From NCBI GenBank assembly GCA_014529385.2, contig CM043962.1, forward strand, positions 41,969,598 through 42,033,597: a stretch of 64,000 nt of DNA, read 5' to 3'. The notes under the pieces are model-generated. The model did not search any database and was not told where the DNA came from. It saw only the letters and a list, made by a program, of their open reading frames with translations. A program made the translations under genes and the position numbers. Below are positions 33,121 through 45,500 of the stretch, piece after piece. Every line of letters starts with the position of its first letter. Position 1 is the first letter of the stretch. Source of the stretch: Adiantum capillus-veneris. Taxonomy: Eukaryota; Streptophyta; Polypodiopsida; Polypodiales; Pteridaceae.

Positions 33121-33544
33121 GTGTAATTGAGAGGAAATTCACTAGTCGTGATGGTTCATTGCACAATTCTAAGTGTTGGTATGCTAGATATTTGTGCACT
33201 CTCTCAACTAGATGTGTATATTGCATGGTAATGAAAAAATGCTTCACAATAATGAGAATTGGCATCACTATTGGTTACTTTTGCAAATCTTGTGTGTATA
33301 TATGCATTAAATTCGGCTGCTAATTGTCATCATTTGCAATTGTGTGGGTGCAATGCTTGAATCTTTCAACTTGAATGTGCATAATTGGGTAAATCATGGT
33401 CGTGAAAAAATGAAAACTCTTGTAATACACACTAACCCATACCAAAAAGATGTGTAAAAACCCTGATGTAAAGATTGTTAAAGGTGATTTTTGAAGTGTA
33501 CATGTTTTTTCTTCTTTTGTGCTTCATTTGTGTGTGAACAATCT

Positions 33545-33672
33545 CCATCCAATACTCCACTACCAAGTCTCCATTACATGCCACCCTTTTGAACGGTCTT
33601 GGTCATTAGGCTTACATCACCACTCTAATCAATCCCTTAAAGTACCCTACACCCAGTGTGTCGCTACACAAT
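33545..33672. repeat. Direct repeat, copy 2
   Basis: Second copy of 31565-31692. The 2-kb interval between them holds the gypsy fragment, the dispersed repeat and the GT tract. Confidence 0.8.
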
Positions 33673-33811
33673 TAGTGATATCTTCATATCTAAGAACACT
33701 CTTGGCTCCATGCTAGGAATACATCTATTTTGCTAGCTCAAGTGTAGGGAAGGAGACAATGGGTGTTTTGTTGTTACAATAGGATCCCCATAGCACTAGA
33801 ATGTGACCTAT

Positions 33812-34015
33812 CTACTTTGCTAATAGGGCAACCTTTACCACTGCACTATTTTTAAACCATTTGTAAGTGCCACGTCTTTTCTCTTCCTCTAGAAGTGAAT
33901 TGATTACACCTTCAAGTGCAAGGATGGGATCTTTTTCCTTCAGCACAGCTTCTGGGTAGGGCCTTAACGAGGATGGCTCCTTGATTGTACACCCGTAAAC
34001 CGCTTGTACAACCAT
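33812..34015 (-). CDS. Unrecognised small ORF, perhaps an exon
   Basis: A stop-free 67-codon frame with protein-like composition: GCTIKEPSSLRPYPEAVLKE, then ALEGVINSLLEEEKRRGTYK and WFKNSAVVKVALLAK. There is no repeat and no low-complexity run. I cannot name a family, and neither end has a convincing splice site. It may be an exon fragment of a host or element gene, or chance. Confidence 0.25.
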   Translation of the reverse strand: MVVQAVYGCTIKEPSSLRPYPEAVLKEKDPILALEGVINSLLEEEKRRGTYKWFKNSAVVKVALLAK

Positions 34016-34686
34016 ATATGCAATAGAGGGTATGCAAACTTAACTACGGATTAGTCTAGGCATGCAAGTCATTCAAGAGGCAAAAAAAAGTGCCAAACCT
34101 AATCTCCTAGGCTTAACCTAACTTACCTTGTCCCTAGAGATGGTAGAAGTATGCCCACATGGCGCACATGGCTATTATGCACGTAACTTCCCCCCCTTCT
34201 TAAGGTGAGGCATAGGTGCCAAGCTGCATTGTCTCTTTGTAGTTCTCAGGATTCATTTTGGACCCTTTTGCACTCGTAAATATCTCATTTTTGTCTCATA
34301 AAATCCCAATTTATTCTTTATTGAATTTTGTTGCCACTTTTATAAAATGCATTCACCTTCTTGAACTCTCAAGTCCTAAAATACATTTTACTATCCACTT
34401 TATATTATAATGGATACATTTTATAATATAAAATATATTTTATATTATTAACCCTTTCACTTTGTTTTTATGTTCTCTCACTAGAATGGCCAATTTTAAA
34501 GAGTGAAAATTGTTTTAGGAGACCAAAGATGGCCAATTCTAAAGAGTGACAATTGTTATAGTAGACCAAAAATGAAATTTGGTGACAACAATGAAGTGCC
34601 ATTTATATTAATTGTGGATTATGCAAGGGCTTTCCATGTTTCTTACCTTAAGTTATTTTACGTGATCCCATTGGGGAAATGGAGAA

Positions 34687-34687
<1 letters not shown>
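34016..34687. other. No gene seen
   Basis: Mixed sequence, with an AT-rich piece at 34370-34450. There is a short duplicated phrase (GATGGCCAATT...AAAGAGTGA) around 34490-34560. Nothing else seen. Confidence 0.4.

Positions 34688-34689
<2 letters not shown>

Positions 34690-34762
<73 letters not shown>
34690..34762. repeat. Compound (TC)n(AC)n microsatellite
   Basis: TC to about 34722, then AC to about 34761. Confidence 0.95.
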
Positions 34763-34764
<2 letters not shown>

Positions 34765-35111
34765 TCTCCATGGCTAAGTATATTGCTTATGCTAATTAAC
34801 AATAAAACACGTTATTACTTCTTAATGCTTATGTATTCCTCTTTTCCAACCTAAATTCTTAATCTCTCTAGATCTTATTACCCACGACGTGTTTAAGCCC
34901 TTGAGATTAACTTCTATGAGTTAATGGCACATGAAGTATATTCACAAGATTGATGTTGCATTCTATAGTCTCCATCACTCCAATTTGATTAGCAAAAGGT
35001 GTGATTAGCATTGTAAGTAATCGAAAAATCTTTGAATGAAAAGGAGAGTTTATACAATGTCTTGCCAAAGGGGGGTTGGCTCCAAAAAGTATGCCAGCCC
35101 TCAATTGGTGT

Positions 35112-35213
<102 letters not shown>

Positions 35214-35299
35214 TGTGTTTCAGTTCATGTTTCCATGCATGATTGAATCCTGATAAAATTATACATGTCTTTGCAACTATTATGCTACAATGTCCTTAG

Positions 35300-35549
35300 T
35301 GTTTCCATATATGTGGTAGTGATGTGTGTGAACACATCACTACCACATATGGAAACACACTTAGAATCGTTAGGGCACTTTTTTGTCACTAAGAGGGTTT
35401 TTCTCCTATATACTATATATGGATCCATCACTTGAGGGATAACTTATCGCTCTCTTTTTTGCACTAAGTAATATACTCTTTGTCGTGTGCCTTGAGCTTC
35501 TTCATCTTCTCTAAGCTATGTGTGCCTCCCTGCAACCCTAATTCCAACA
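35300..35549 (+). repeat. Copia 5' LTR with a large palindrome at its start
   Basis: The first 60 bp form an inverted repeat: CCATATATGTGGTAGTGATG pairs with CATCACTACCACATATGG with a 2-base bulge and a loop of only a few bases. The LTR ends ATTCCAACA next to the PBS. Confidence 0.85.
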
Positions 35550-35916
35550 ATTGGTATCAAAGCAGGTCACATCCTCCTGGTATTGTCGCATCCAGGCTGT
35601 CATTAGTACCCCTTCACTCATGTTCTTTGCTTTTTGGAAGCTTTGATGAGATCAACAGGTCAACTATTACTTTGAAAAAACCCTTAGAGCTTGGTGTGCT
35701 TTGATTTTTTATTCGAACTCATTTTGTCCTTTGTTTCCACTATAGGGAGTATTGTGTAGGCAATTTTGTCCTTTTGTGCAAAATTTCTACAAATATAATT
35801 TTTTACAGAATAGATCCTTTGCAATTCTCTTTGCATTGTGCTATATGGCACGTGTAAGTCCTACTTTGTTTTTCCTCCTTTTGGGATAGTTTTCACATTA
35901 GGTGTAGTCAGACGCC

Positions 35917-36353
35917 ATGGCTAACAACACCACATATGTTTTCAAGATGTTTGGTACTGATGAAAAATTGGATGGAGATAACTATCCAATGTGGGCTTAC
36001 ATGATGATGCATGTGTTTGTGTCAAAGGTCATCTGGAATGTAGTGCAGGACATTGATGTACATCTGTCTTCTATGGATACAGGCTCTGTTGAAAATGTTG
36101 CATGTTCTAGCCGATCTGCTGCTGCTAGAGTTGTTTTGCCTACCGGTGAGCAATCTTGTTTGGATGTAAGAGATTTGCAAGCTCATGTATTAATTGCATT
36201 GTCAATAAAGTGAACTATTACTCTTATCATTTTCTTAGCAAAACAGTCTTGGGATACCTTGGTTGGTGAGGCAAAAATTGCGTTGTTGAAGAAAGAGGTA
36301 GAGTCCAAGATTATGCAAGAGGAGCATGCAAGGTCACTTGTACTATATTTATA
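35917..36353 (+). pseudogene. Copia gag N-terminal part
   Basis: ATG 35917 opens MANNTTYVFKMFGTDEKLDG, then DNYPMWAYMM, the conserved copia gag start. A TGA at 36211 interrupts it; the frame carries on as AKQSWDTLVGEAKIALLKKE and VESKIMQEEHA, matching the gag body of the other copia element, and is lost after 36350. Confidence 0.85.
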
Positions 36354-36619
36354 AAAAAAATTATAAAAGAGATGAATTTTCTTATGCCTACAATCATCCA
36401 CATACTACACATTCTAGGGTCCCATACCATGAAAATAGGTAGTATATATCATATCTTGATTACAGTATCTAGATATCATTGGTCACAGTCATCATCGTTC
36501 AATAATCCAAATCCAAATCCAAATCCATAAACATTGTCATGATCATTAACCATTCTCATATATACTCAAATAACAAAAGCAAACTAGGGGTAGTGGTTGT
36601 CAGCCACTACTTTTATAAT

Positions 36620-36835
36620 CTGTGTTGCCTAAATTGGCAAAGCAACACCAATTGAATGTGCTACCTAAATCAGTGAATCTACACTTGTGCTATCTAAATC
36701 GGCAAATCTACACTTATATTGTTTAAACTAGAGAATGTGTTGTTTGGTGTTGTGCTACCTATATCGGCAAATTTGCACTTGTGCTACCTAAATTGACAAA
36801 TCTGCACTTTTAGCTAGTGTTGCCCAAATCATCCA
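36620..36835. repeat. Tandem repeat, unit about 29 bp
   Basis: About six imperfect copies built on GTGCTACCTAAATCGGCAAA and TCTACACTT. Confidence 0.75.
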
Positions 36836-38211
36836 ATCTATACCATAATGAAAATTTGCACAAACAAGTAGTAAATGTTTTTTTTCCTTATGCCTTGCCT
36901 AGTCCATTGGTGGATCTTTGTGCTAATGACCAATGGACTTGGAAAAGCATAAAAAGAAAACATTTAGTACTTGTTTATCACCAAATTGGAGTAGGTTAGA
37001 ATAGTGAAGTATGTACAAAGTATTGACAATTATTTTGAATGGCGGTTCCTCATGCAATTATCTTTATGGCTTTATGAAAAATCACTTCAGGAGTAATTCA
37101 AGTCAATGCAAGTACAATCTGTGATCAAAGAGATATTTGTTTCATAGCTTATAAGACAATGTAAGTAGAGAAAATATATCTTCCCTCTAAAATTGTCCAA
37201 AGTCATTCTCTTTTGTTGCAAATTGCTTGAGTTTGCTCCCTTAAATATATTTGCACATAAAAGAACTTACAAGAAAGTAAAGAAGGTTAGTATTACCATA
37301 GCAGTATATTAAACTGGTAGATTGCAGTATAAGAAAATGTTGTGAGAGATGGTTCAGGATGACGATGAGATCTCAAGGCAAGCAAGGAAATAAATAGCAA
37401 TAGATGCATGTATGAATTGACTCTTGAAAGAAAATTTAGATGTTCTATTCAGATGTATATGATTAAAATTGACCAAGAAATTGAGTTTTTAAGAAGATAT
37501 AGCTAAAGTCAAATTGATAAGAAAGTCATATAATTAAACATGTATATTGCTGATGATTTTTGTGAATGGAATGAATAGACTGCTTGGTTGAGGATCTTTG
37601 CACAGCATTGTACTAGATAGTAAAGATGCACAACACTTGGGGACTAGAAATTACAATTTATTTTGGATATTTGATTGTGTAACAAGCATAGAATTTAGCT
37701 TAAAATCTTGTAGAATGTTGCTAGTGTGGTATCACATCAATGTTCTAAGCGGCTTTGTAAAAACAAAACCAATAATAGAAGAGGACTTAAATGGTATTTT
37801 TCAGAGCCTTGTGATGAATTATCATGCTCATTTGAACTTAATGATCAAACCAAGAATGAGCTTTTTTTTAATATACATAATTAGAATGTAGATTTGAAAA
37901 AACCTCATTCTAAGTGATCAAACCAAGAATGAGCTTTATTTAATGTACATAATTAGAATCATCAGTAAACAAGTAAAGGTAGAGATTCTTGGAGTTGTAG
38001 CCACTGAGAGACGACAATTATTTAAGTAGTTCATATAGAAATCTTGTGAGATATGAGAATATTCTTTGAGAAAATACAAACCACGAGCGAGCATCGGTAC
38101 TAGACTAGTAGCAGAAGCGAATGTTTAAAAAAAATTCATGAAATATAGGATAATCACTGCATGAATGTATGACAAAAGTAAGATAATGAATGTATAGCAA
38201 AAATCATACCT
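36836..38211. other. No gene seen; one local duplication
   Basis: AT-rich. A 45-bp phrase (CAAACCAAGAATGAGCTTT...CATAATTAGAAT) occurs twice, at 37843-37888 and 37916-37960. The 97-codon ORF at 37598 has no recognisable feature. Confidence 0.45.
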
Positions 38212-38425
38212 TGGTATAGTTCCTCGCGTCATACTCTTGAAGAATCTTAGGCCACCTGGCGTTTTGACCCTTTAAATTGTTTTGTTGTGTAAACCAGTTT
38301 ATACTCTTATGATCAAACACAATCTTGAATTGAGCCCCATACAAATAAATATCGCCAAGTTTTCAAAGCAAACACTATTACATAGAGTTCTCTTTCGTAA
38401 GCAGAGTAATTCTACTATAAGATTG
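38212..38425 (-). pseudogene. Gypsy RNase H fragment
   Basis: The minus strand reads NYSAYERELYVIVFALKTWR, then after a frameshift YGAQFKIVFDHKSINWFTQQ and a degenerate end matching the RNase H of gypsy elements (Tyr-x-x-Glu-Lys/Arg-Glu-Leu...Ala-Leu-Lys-x-Trp-Arg...Asp-His-Lys-Ser). No RT or integrase is attached. Confidence 0.75.
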
Positions 38426-38449
38426 TACTAGGTAAAGAGGGAAAATCCA

Positions 38450-38770
38450 ATTCCCATATTGGAAAAGTTTCAATCATCATGTAGAAAATACTATAAATTT
38501 GTCTAGAATTTAGTTTTTCAAGTTCTCATTCCAATTATTATACATGGATGCCAAACTCAATACATCATTAACATCAAGCCACCCTATGGTTTCTATCGGT
38601 TTCTTCAGCAAGGTATAAATTTCTTATACATTATTATCAATATTTATGCTCTATTATCTTACCTCTTTTATCTTAACATGAGAGACTCTCTTTTAAGGCA
38701 CCACCACTTATCCAAGCTAAGGTCAAAGGGGGATGTCCATTTTCCGAGCTAGAACCCACGAGCTAGCGAG
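38450..38770. repeat. Dispersed repeat shared with 46450-46760
   Basis: About 290 bp match 46450-46740 (GCCAAACTCAAT, TTATGCTCT...CTTA.CTC, then CACCACTTATCCAAGCTAAGG). The closing phrase is also the theme of the 49.6-52.5 kb array, so all three belong to one repeat family. Confidence 0.65.
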
Positions 38771-39253
38771 CTATGGATCAAACTAAACACTCAATTTACT
38801 TCACTTTTGTAACAAATTTCATTAATAGACACCTAAATTTTTGATGTGAAATTATCATAGATACATTTTTGGCAAACTTTACGTTCTTTAATATTTGCAA
38901 TTCTTATTTGCAACTAATGCTCATAAATTATGATGCATTTATTCAAAAATAAAACAAAAAATATGTATTTTATATGCTATTATGTGTGCATAATCATACT
39001 ATATATTGTTTAACCAAATATATTTTCTATTTCTAATTGAATATCATCGATCAAAGTAATACTTTTAATAAAAAACTTGAGATAGGCTTACAAACATTTC
39101 TTTTAATTTAATGAAATTTTATAGCATAAGTCTCTAAATCTAGTTTGCAAGTGATGTATGAAGACACAAAAAATATATTTACAAAGCGCATAAAGCTCTA
39201 CTCTACACAACCTATGAACAAAGTTTTCACAAATACAAGACTAGTGGAACTAA

Positions 39254-39255
<2 letters not shown>
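38771..39255. other. No gene seen
   Basis: Very AT-rich. I see nothing. Confidence 0.45.

Positions 39256-39348
<93 letters not shown>
39256..39348. repeat. (TC)n microsatellite
   Basis: 93 bp of TC. Confidence 0.97.
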
Positions 39349-39351
<3 letters not shown>

Positions 39352-39690
39352 TCCCTTTTCTTTTCAACCATGGATACCCTTCGAGGGGCTCCATGGCAAT
39401 TAGTCCTGAGGCCAACCCTATTTAGCTAGCGAAATATGGGTGGAATAGGATCAAGTGCAAGTGGCGGTTGCATTCATGTGCATTTCCATATTCAACATGC
39501 CGTCTCAAAGTCAAACTGCCCCATCATATTTTGCTAGTGAAATATGGTTGGGAATAGGATTGTGCAAAAATGAAAGGGAGGGCAGGGTGGAAACTTGTAG
39601 TGTTGCACACGTGTGTATTGCAATTGGCATGGCTTCTCCCAAGCAGATGGCAAGATGTTGTCGGGTTGTTGAAGAGTAGAGAGAGAGAGA

Positions 39691-39718
39691 GGGGGGGGGG
39701 GGGGGGGGGGGGGGGGGG
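39691..39718 (+). repeat. G homopolymer, 28 bp
   Basis: An uninterrupted run of G after a short GA repeat. Its length in the assembly may be inexact. Confidence 0.9.
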
Positions 39719-39843
39719 AGTTGTGCTTCTAGTCTACTATGACACAGAGAAGGGTGCCTGCAATGATGGCAAAATTCATCTCCAGGATGACAAAGTGTTA
39801 ACGTGGATGTCTAAGAAATAATGTGCTGACATTTCCATAAGAC

Positions 39844-40240
39844 TCAGTGCTTACCTCTACGTTTTGATTATCTGTATGATGAATTGCATGATTTGGATGT
39901 AAAGGAGGCTTTGGCTTGCCTTCCATGGTCAGTGGTCGATGCACGCAACCAAAAAATCAAAAGTGATATGGACCTCTCAATGAAGCATTCAAACCTCCCA
40001 AAGGAATTACATGAAAGAACCTTACCTTCAAGAAATGCTTAGATTGGTGAAAACAAAGCAAAAGGAAAGAGAAACATTGGGATCATATGTGCCCTATAAT
40101 TGAACACTTCCTTGAGCTTCTACCATATGCATTTGTGTCCATGGTGAGCAAGACCACTGGTCTTCAAATAAGTAATGCATATGCCGATATTTTAAGGGAA
40201 GTTTACTTTCAAGAGAGCTATGTATTTTGCAAAGGCACAA
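39844..40240 (+). pseudogene. Unrecognised coding remnant
   Basis: An open frame from about 39890 reads QCLPLRFDYLYDELHDLDVK then EALACLPWSVVDARNQKIKS and ends at TAG 40041. A second frame (about 40080-40235) reads PIIEHFLELLPYAFVSMVSK then TTGLQISNAYADILREVYFQ. Composition is protein-like, not repeat-like, but I do not recognise it. It may be a piece of a transposon gene. Confidence 0.35.
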
Positions 40241-40350
40241 GTTATTAGTCTATTGGCTTGTCTTCATATTTTGTGTGGCAGAGTGTTTAGTGGGCTGGCC
40301 CCTCTTAAGTCCTTATTTTGATGAATATACTACTTTGTATTTAACAAATA

Positions 40351-40822
40351 TGTAATGGAAATGGCCCATGAAATTTGAGAATAGAAAAATTAAGAGAATT
40401 AGAGTGAGCATTTTTATGAGACTTCTTTGAGAACGTAGAGGATGAACTTAATTAGCGGTAGCAACATAGCCATTATACTTAATTAACTTGGCACGAACAA
40501 TTTTGAGAGAGAGAGAGAGAATTAGAGATCTTGACAATAGTTGAGGACCGGATTTATATGGATTTACATTGTTCAGTTGATTATAGTTCCTGTTGAGTTT
40601 GCTAGTAGCTCAATAATGGTTAAGCCAAAGGCAAGCCCTGAGAGACTCCATTATTAAGACTATAGTTTCCAACGGTGTCCCTCGAGCTAAGTCCTTATCA
40701 ACCAAGATAATAGATCCCTATCCCACTTACCCTATTGCAATAAACACGCCCAACCTTTCATGGACAACTTAAGGACCTCTCTTCTTAAGCAAGACAAAAG
40801 AAACCAATAGCTAGGTACCAAT
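40351..40822 (-). mobile_element. Gypsy relic: truncated LTR joined to 5' leader
   Basis: 40351-40562 is the edge of an LTR (TGTAATGGAAATGGCCC...GGACCGGATTTATATGG). From about 40587 to 40822 it is leader sequence ending in a mutated PBS (AGGTACCAA where GATACCAA is expected). The internal region and most of one LTR are deleted. It shares the next LTR with the relic on its right. Confidence 0.8.
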
Positions 40823-41848
40823 GTAATGGAAATGGCCCATGAAATTTGACCATTAACTTAATTAACTTGGCATGAACAATACTTTGCAAGAGAGAGAGAG
40901 AGAATTAGAGAACTTGACAATAGTTGGACCGGATTTATGTGTAGCCAGTCCCCCCTCCAATAGGCTTTTTGTATTATAGATTCTTCCATAAACAGAGATT
41001 TGGTATAATACAATCTTTGTGTTCATTGTGACCTTGGTGATGCTGTGAAGATGGAAAGCTTCATGCATCACAGGCATAACATAAACTTTGTAAAATCATT
41101 AACCATCCCCGGCCTCAGTCCCAAGGCCTCAAACACCTTAAAAGGTGGAGAGAGCTAGCGGGGAATGAGGGTAGGGAAGAGTAAGAAGAAACATTCATAG
41201 GAGAAAGAAATAGATCCTCACTTATCATCACTCTTCTTGCTGGCATACATAATAGCATAGTAATGAAGATGGAGAAGATGGCAAGCTTAAGAATTGAAGC
41301 ATGTCTCTTAAGAGTGTTGGTGTAGGCTCTCAACTTCTCAACAAGCTTGGAGAAGGAGATGGAGTTCTTACACTTTCACCAAGTGACAATGTGTGAAAAA
41401 TGAGTGTGTGTGAGAGAGTGTATACCCCCCAGCACACCCCTTTCTTGCTTTGGTAGACCCCTCCTTGTAGCTCAAGCTTGAAGCTCATTGGACCCCTCTA
41501 AGCCTAGTCAATCATATGCATAATTCATTTCAAGCAACATGGGTAGAATTAGGACAAGTGTCCTCCTTACCTCTTTGAGAGACAGAACTTAAAAATATCT
41601 AGATATTTGTTGAATTGAACTAGAAGCTCATTGGACCCCTCTTTAGCCAAGCCAATAGGATTCAAGCACACCATGTGGCTAAGGATAGGGAGAGCTTGAC
41701 ATGTGTCCATGTGCCCCTTGAGAAAGGGGGTGCCCTTTGGGTGAGTGGGAGGTTAAGTCATAGATTCCCCTAACTTTGGGGCTTTCCCCCTCCTTTGTAG
41801 GATCTCTTTTTGACTCAAACACCTTAGCATGGGAAGCTTCTCAAGCAC

Positions 41849-41990
41849 CTTACTCATCAAGCATGACAAGCACCTCAAGCACCTTACTCAGTAAGCACGA
41901 CAAGCACCTCAAGCACCTTACTCATCAAGCATGACAAGCACCTAAAGCACCTTAATCACCAAGCATGACAAGCACCTCAATCACAGCCCT
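41849..41990. repeat. Tandem repeat in LTR, unit 34 bp
   Basis: About four copies of CATCAAGCATGACAAGCACC plus TCAAGCACCTTACT. A looser form is in the solo LTR at 59886-60070. Confidence 0.85.
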
Positions 41991-42074
41991 AGCTTGCCTA
42001 AGGTCTAAGGACTTTTAACACTAACCTTTGGAGTTCTTTAATAAAGCTAACCCTAAGGTCTTTTAAGATCCATT

Positions 42075-42480
42075 AGATGCACGTTTCTCTTTGATAGACT
42101 ACCTCCTTTTGGACCCCTATTGAGATGTAACCATCTCTCCTCTTGGTCCCCTGCTAAGGTAAGTCTAGAATCACTTATTGCACATTTCTCTTTGGTCCTT
42201 TTGGACCCTTATTGAGATTTAACCATCTCTCCTCTAGGTCCCCTACTGAGATAAGTCTAGAAGCACTTATCACACATTGCTCTTTGGTAGAAAATCTACT
42301 TTTGGACCCCTATTGAGATGTAACCATATCTCCTCTTGGTCCCCTACTGAGATAAGTCTAAAAGCACTTATTACACATTTCTCTTTGGTAGACAATCTCC
42401 TTTTGGACCCCTATTGAGATGCAACCATCTCTCCTTTTGGTCCCCTGCTGAGATAGGTCTAGAAGCACATGTCTCTATTC
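42075..42480. repeat. Tandem repeat in LTR, unit about 92-104 bp
   Basis: Four copies, each with TTTTGGACCCCTATTGAGAT, CATCTCTCCTCTTGGTCCCC and AGATAAGTCTAGAAGCAC. Confidence 0.85.
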
Positions 42481-42571
42481 TAACTCTTGTTCTCGTTTAT
42501 TCTCCCATATTAAATGATTAGTTTAATATGAGAAAATGATTTGGGTTATCTATATATTAGATTTTATGAAA

Positions 42572-45500
42572 TTACCTCTGTCTTGAAATCATAGTCCTCC
42601 TCGACTATGAGGTAAAGATGATAAAGCCTAGTGATTAGTCCATGTTTCTTAGCGGGTAGAGGATCCCTTTCTACCCTACGACATCATTCCAAAATTGATG
42701 ACTAATCCATTTGGTGCTCAAGAGACTTAGCTGCCGCAAGCATGTCTGCTCTTTAGTCCATATCATACTTCCAAAGTAGAGTGCCAAATTCTACTTGGTG
42801 TTTGGAAAACGTCACCACCACAAACATGATTCTAAGCATGCATACTATTTAAATTTGTGCACAATAAAAGGAGAACTAGCCTTATAAGACAAAAACATTG
42901 TTCATTTAAAATGCACTTTTATTTTCTTACTCTAGTGTAGCATTGTAAGCATTGACAAGGTTCATATTATCCTTAAGCTAGGTTCCTTGCATCCATCTAG
43001 CATCTTTAAAAGGATAATTCTTAAACTTGATAAGATATCATCGGATAATCTTAACGTTTCTTAATACCATGTCTTCATGTCGTACGATGGACTCAATTTG
43101 AAGTGCTTCTTCTTGATCTTTGATTTTTGGAGAGTCCGCAACTATTGCTTCTTTGGTGGTGCTCCTTTGTAAGGCTTACGTAGGCTCTCATGGAAAACCT
43201 TTTGCATGAGCCAATGGTTGGGCAAATTTAATGATAAGTCATCTCGGTGATTGGTTTAAAAATTTTATGCTAAACTTTTTGCTAGTTTAGCATAATACTC
43301 TTGGTGGCCGGTAGGATTCTTCTCCGTAGTATGCCTTAGATGAGCCTTGAGAAACTTTAGCAAGACCCAATGATTTTCCTTAAAGGCTAAGGCTCTTTTG
43401 TGCTTATTAGCAGTAGCCCTTTTTGCCTTTGCTATGAGATGGATATAACCTCTTTAATCTTTGGAAAATATTCTTGTGAGTCTCGGCTATATGCATCAGC
43501 AGCGAAGATCTTCCCACGTACTTTAAGTAGTAAGGGACTTCTGGATCTTCCCTCTTTAACCTCTAAAGGTGTTTTCTCCATAGAAGTATGTACAATGTCA
43601 TTGTAGGCATACCCTATAAGAGGTAGGCACTTCTGTCATTGAGAATGTTGATCTATTTCCATGACATAGGCTTTTAGTAGATTCAAGAATTGTTAGATTA
43701 GTTATTTCACTTTGGTCATCTATTTGTAGATGATAGGCCAAAAGAGAAATTTAAATTAATTCTTGGTTATTCTAGGATCTATGTCCACGACACTATGGAT
43801 ATTGTCAAGCCATGATCATGAAAATTTGAGAACTGGAGAGGGTTACCATTTGATGTGCCTTAATAGTCTTTTGATAGGCATATAGTATGTTTTCCTGCTA
43901 AGCATGTCAACTGAAACAATCCCTCGGTCAAATTTCAACTTTTGGCATACCACGCATTTTGAAACATATTCTTGTAAGTTTACTTTTCATGGTAGACCAA
44001 TAGAAATACATTTCTACTCCTCGAAGAGTAGATTATGGAATCCTTCTTTGCCCCACATAATGAGAAGCATGGGATTCATACATGACTTTTTTATTGTATG
44101 GGTGAGTAAGACATAGTCTATTGTCGTTTGGAAGATAACCATCCTTCAAGGTGAATGGTTATTTTTTTCTTCCCTAATGCAAAGGTTGTAATTACATACT
44201 TAAATCATTGGTCAGTAGCATACTCATCTATCATAAAAGATAGATTATTGTGAGTTGCTATAGACACCACATTTACCCTTGGCCATTGTGAAAGTGCATC
44301 AACCACTTGATTGTGCTTCCCAGCAATGTGAGAAATATGAAATTTAAATTGCGAAAGAAAATTTTCCCACCTCATTTGTTTGGTGGAGAGCTTGGTTTTT
44401 GTCATGAAGTTCTTGAGGCTTTGTGATCCATTTGTAGGATGAATGGAGTCCCCAAGGGATAAAGTTTCCACGTGTCTAGGGCATATAGAACAGCTAGTAG
44501 CTCTTTTTTGTATTTGCCCAATACTCGCTTATTGGAGTTGAGTCTTTCACTCTCAATTGCTATTGCATGCCCTTCTTGAAGCAAAATAGCTCCAAGGCAA
44601 TCACCACAAGCATCATATTGGACCTCAAATGGCTTTGAGAGATCTAGTAGTGTGAGCACATGTGGAGAGATAAGCTTCTCAAAAGCTTCTTGCACTTTTT
44701 GCAGTCCATGAATACTTAACGTTCTTTTTTGTTAATTCATGTAATGGGCCTACTATTAGCAAGAATTTTTCTATGAAGCATCTATAGTATGCACACATAC
44801 CTACAAAGCTTTGTACCTCCTATAGATTCATTGGATTAGGCCATCCTTTTATTACCTCTAACTTTGTTGGATCCATATGGGTGCCACCTTTAGATATAAT
44901 GTGACCTAAATATTGAATCTCTTGTAGGAAAAATTCACTTTTCTTTTGATTAATGAAAAGCTTATTCTCTCTCACAACTTGAAAGATTATATGGAGATGT
45001 CGCTTGTACTCCTCAAGAGACTTTGAGTGGCCTCAAGATTTCTTTCCATCATGAGTTTGAATGCACTGGAGCATTTGTTAGACCAAAACTTGTAGATTAT
45101 CAAATAGACCTTCTACACGCGGCATGGAAAATTTTATTTTTATTTTTACTGATCCTATTTAGTGCTCTATAATCAACACACATGTGATATGTGCAATCTT
45201 TCTTTTTCACTAAAAGTACTGGTGAATAGAATGGAGAGGAGCTAGGCCTTTTTCCACCAATTCATGCACTTGCCTCATGATCTCCTCTTGTTGAGCTTGT
45301 GAAACTCAATAAGGAGGTTTATTAGGTGGTGAGCTTCCTAGTAGAAGCTCTATAGCATGGTCATCATCCCCTAGTTTTGGAGGTAGTTCACTAGGGATGT
45401 CATCAATGAAAACATCTTGGAATCCATTTAGGAAATTGGACAGCTCTAATTCCTCTTGATTCCCTTTATTGCTACTTGTGAGAACATTAGAATCATTTTA

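Larger units (their letters stand above)
35300..36353 (+). mobile_element. 5' part of a copia element related to 12258-16675
   Basis: Holds a 250-bp 5' LTR (35300-35549), a primer binding site (35552-35563, TGGTATCAAAGC), a leader and the start of gag. The gag start and LTR 3' wording match the complete copia element. The element is cut at about 36353 and no 3' LTR was found. Orientation is plus, opposite to its relative. Confidence 0.88.
40823..42571 (-). repeat. Gypsy LTR shared by two tandem relics
   Basis: 1749 bp, starting TGTAATGG and ending TATGAAA where TATGACA is expected. On its left are a leader and PBS, as for a 5' LTR; on its right are a PPT and the pol end, as for a 3' LTR. It contains two internal tandem arrays (41849-41990 and 42075-42480). 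Confidence 0.85.

Noticed and set aside
35480-35704. 74-codon ORF over the copia LTR and PBS
   Set aside because: It spans LTR, primer site and leader, which are not coding in copia elements.
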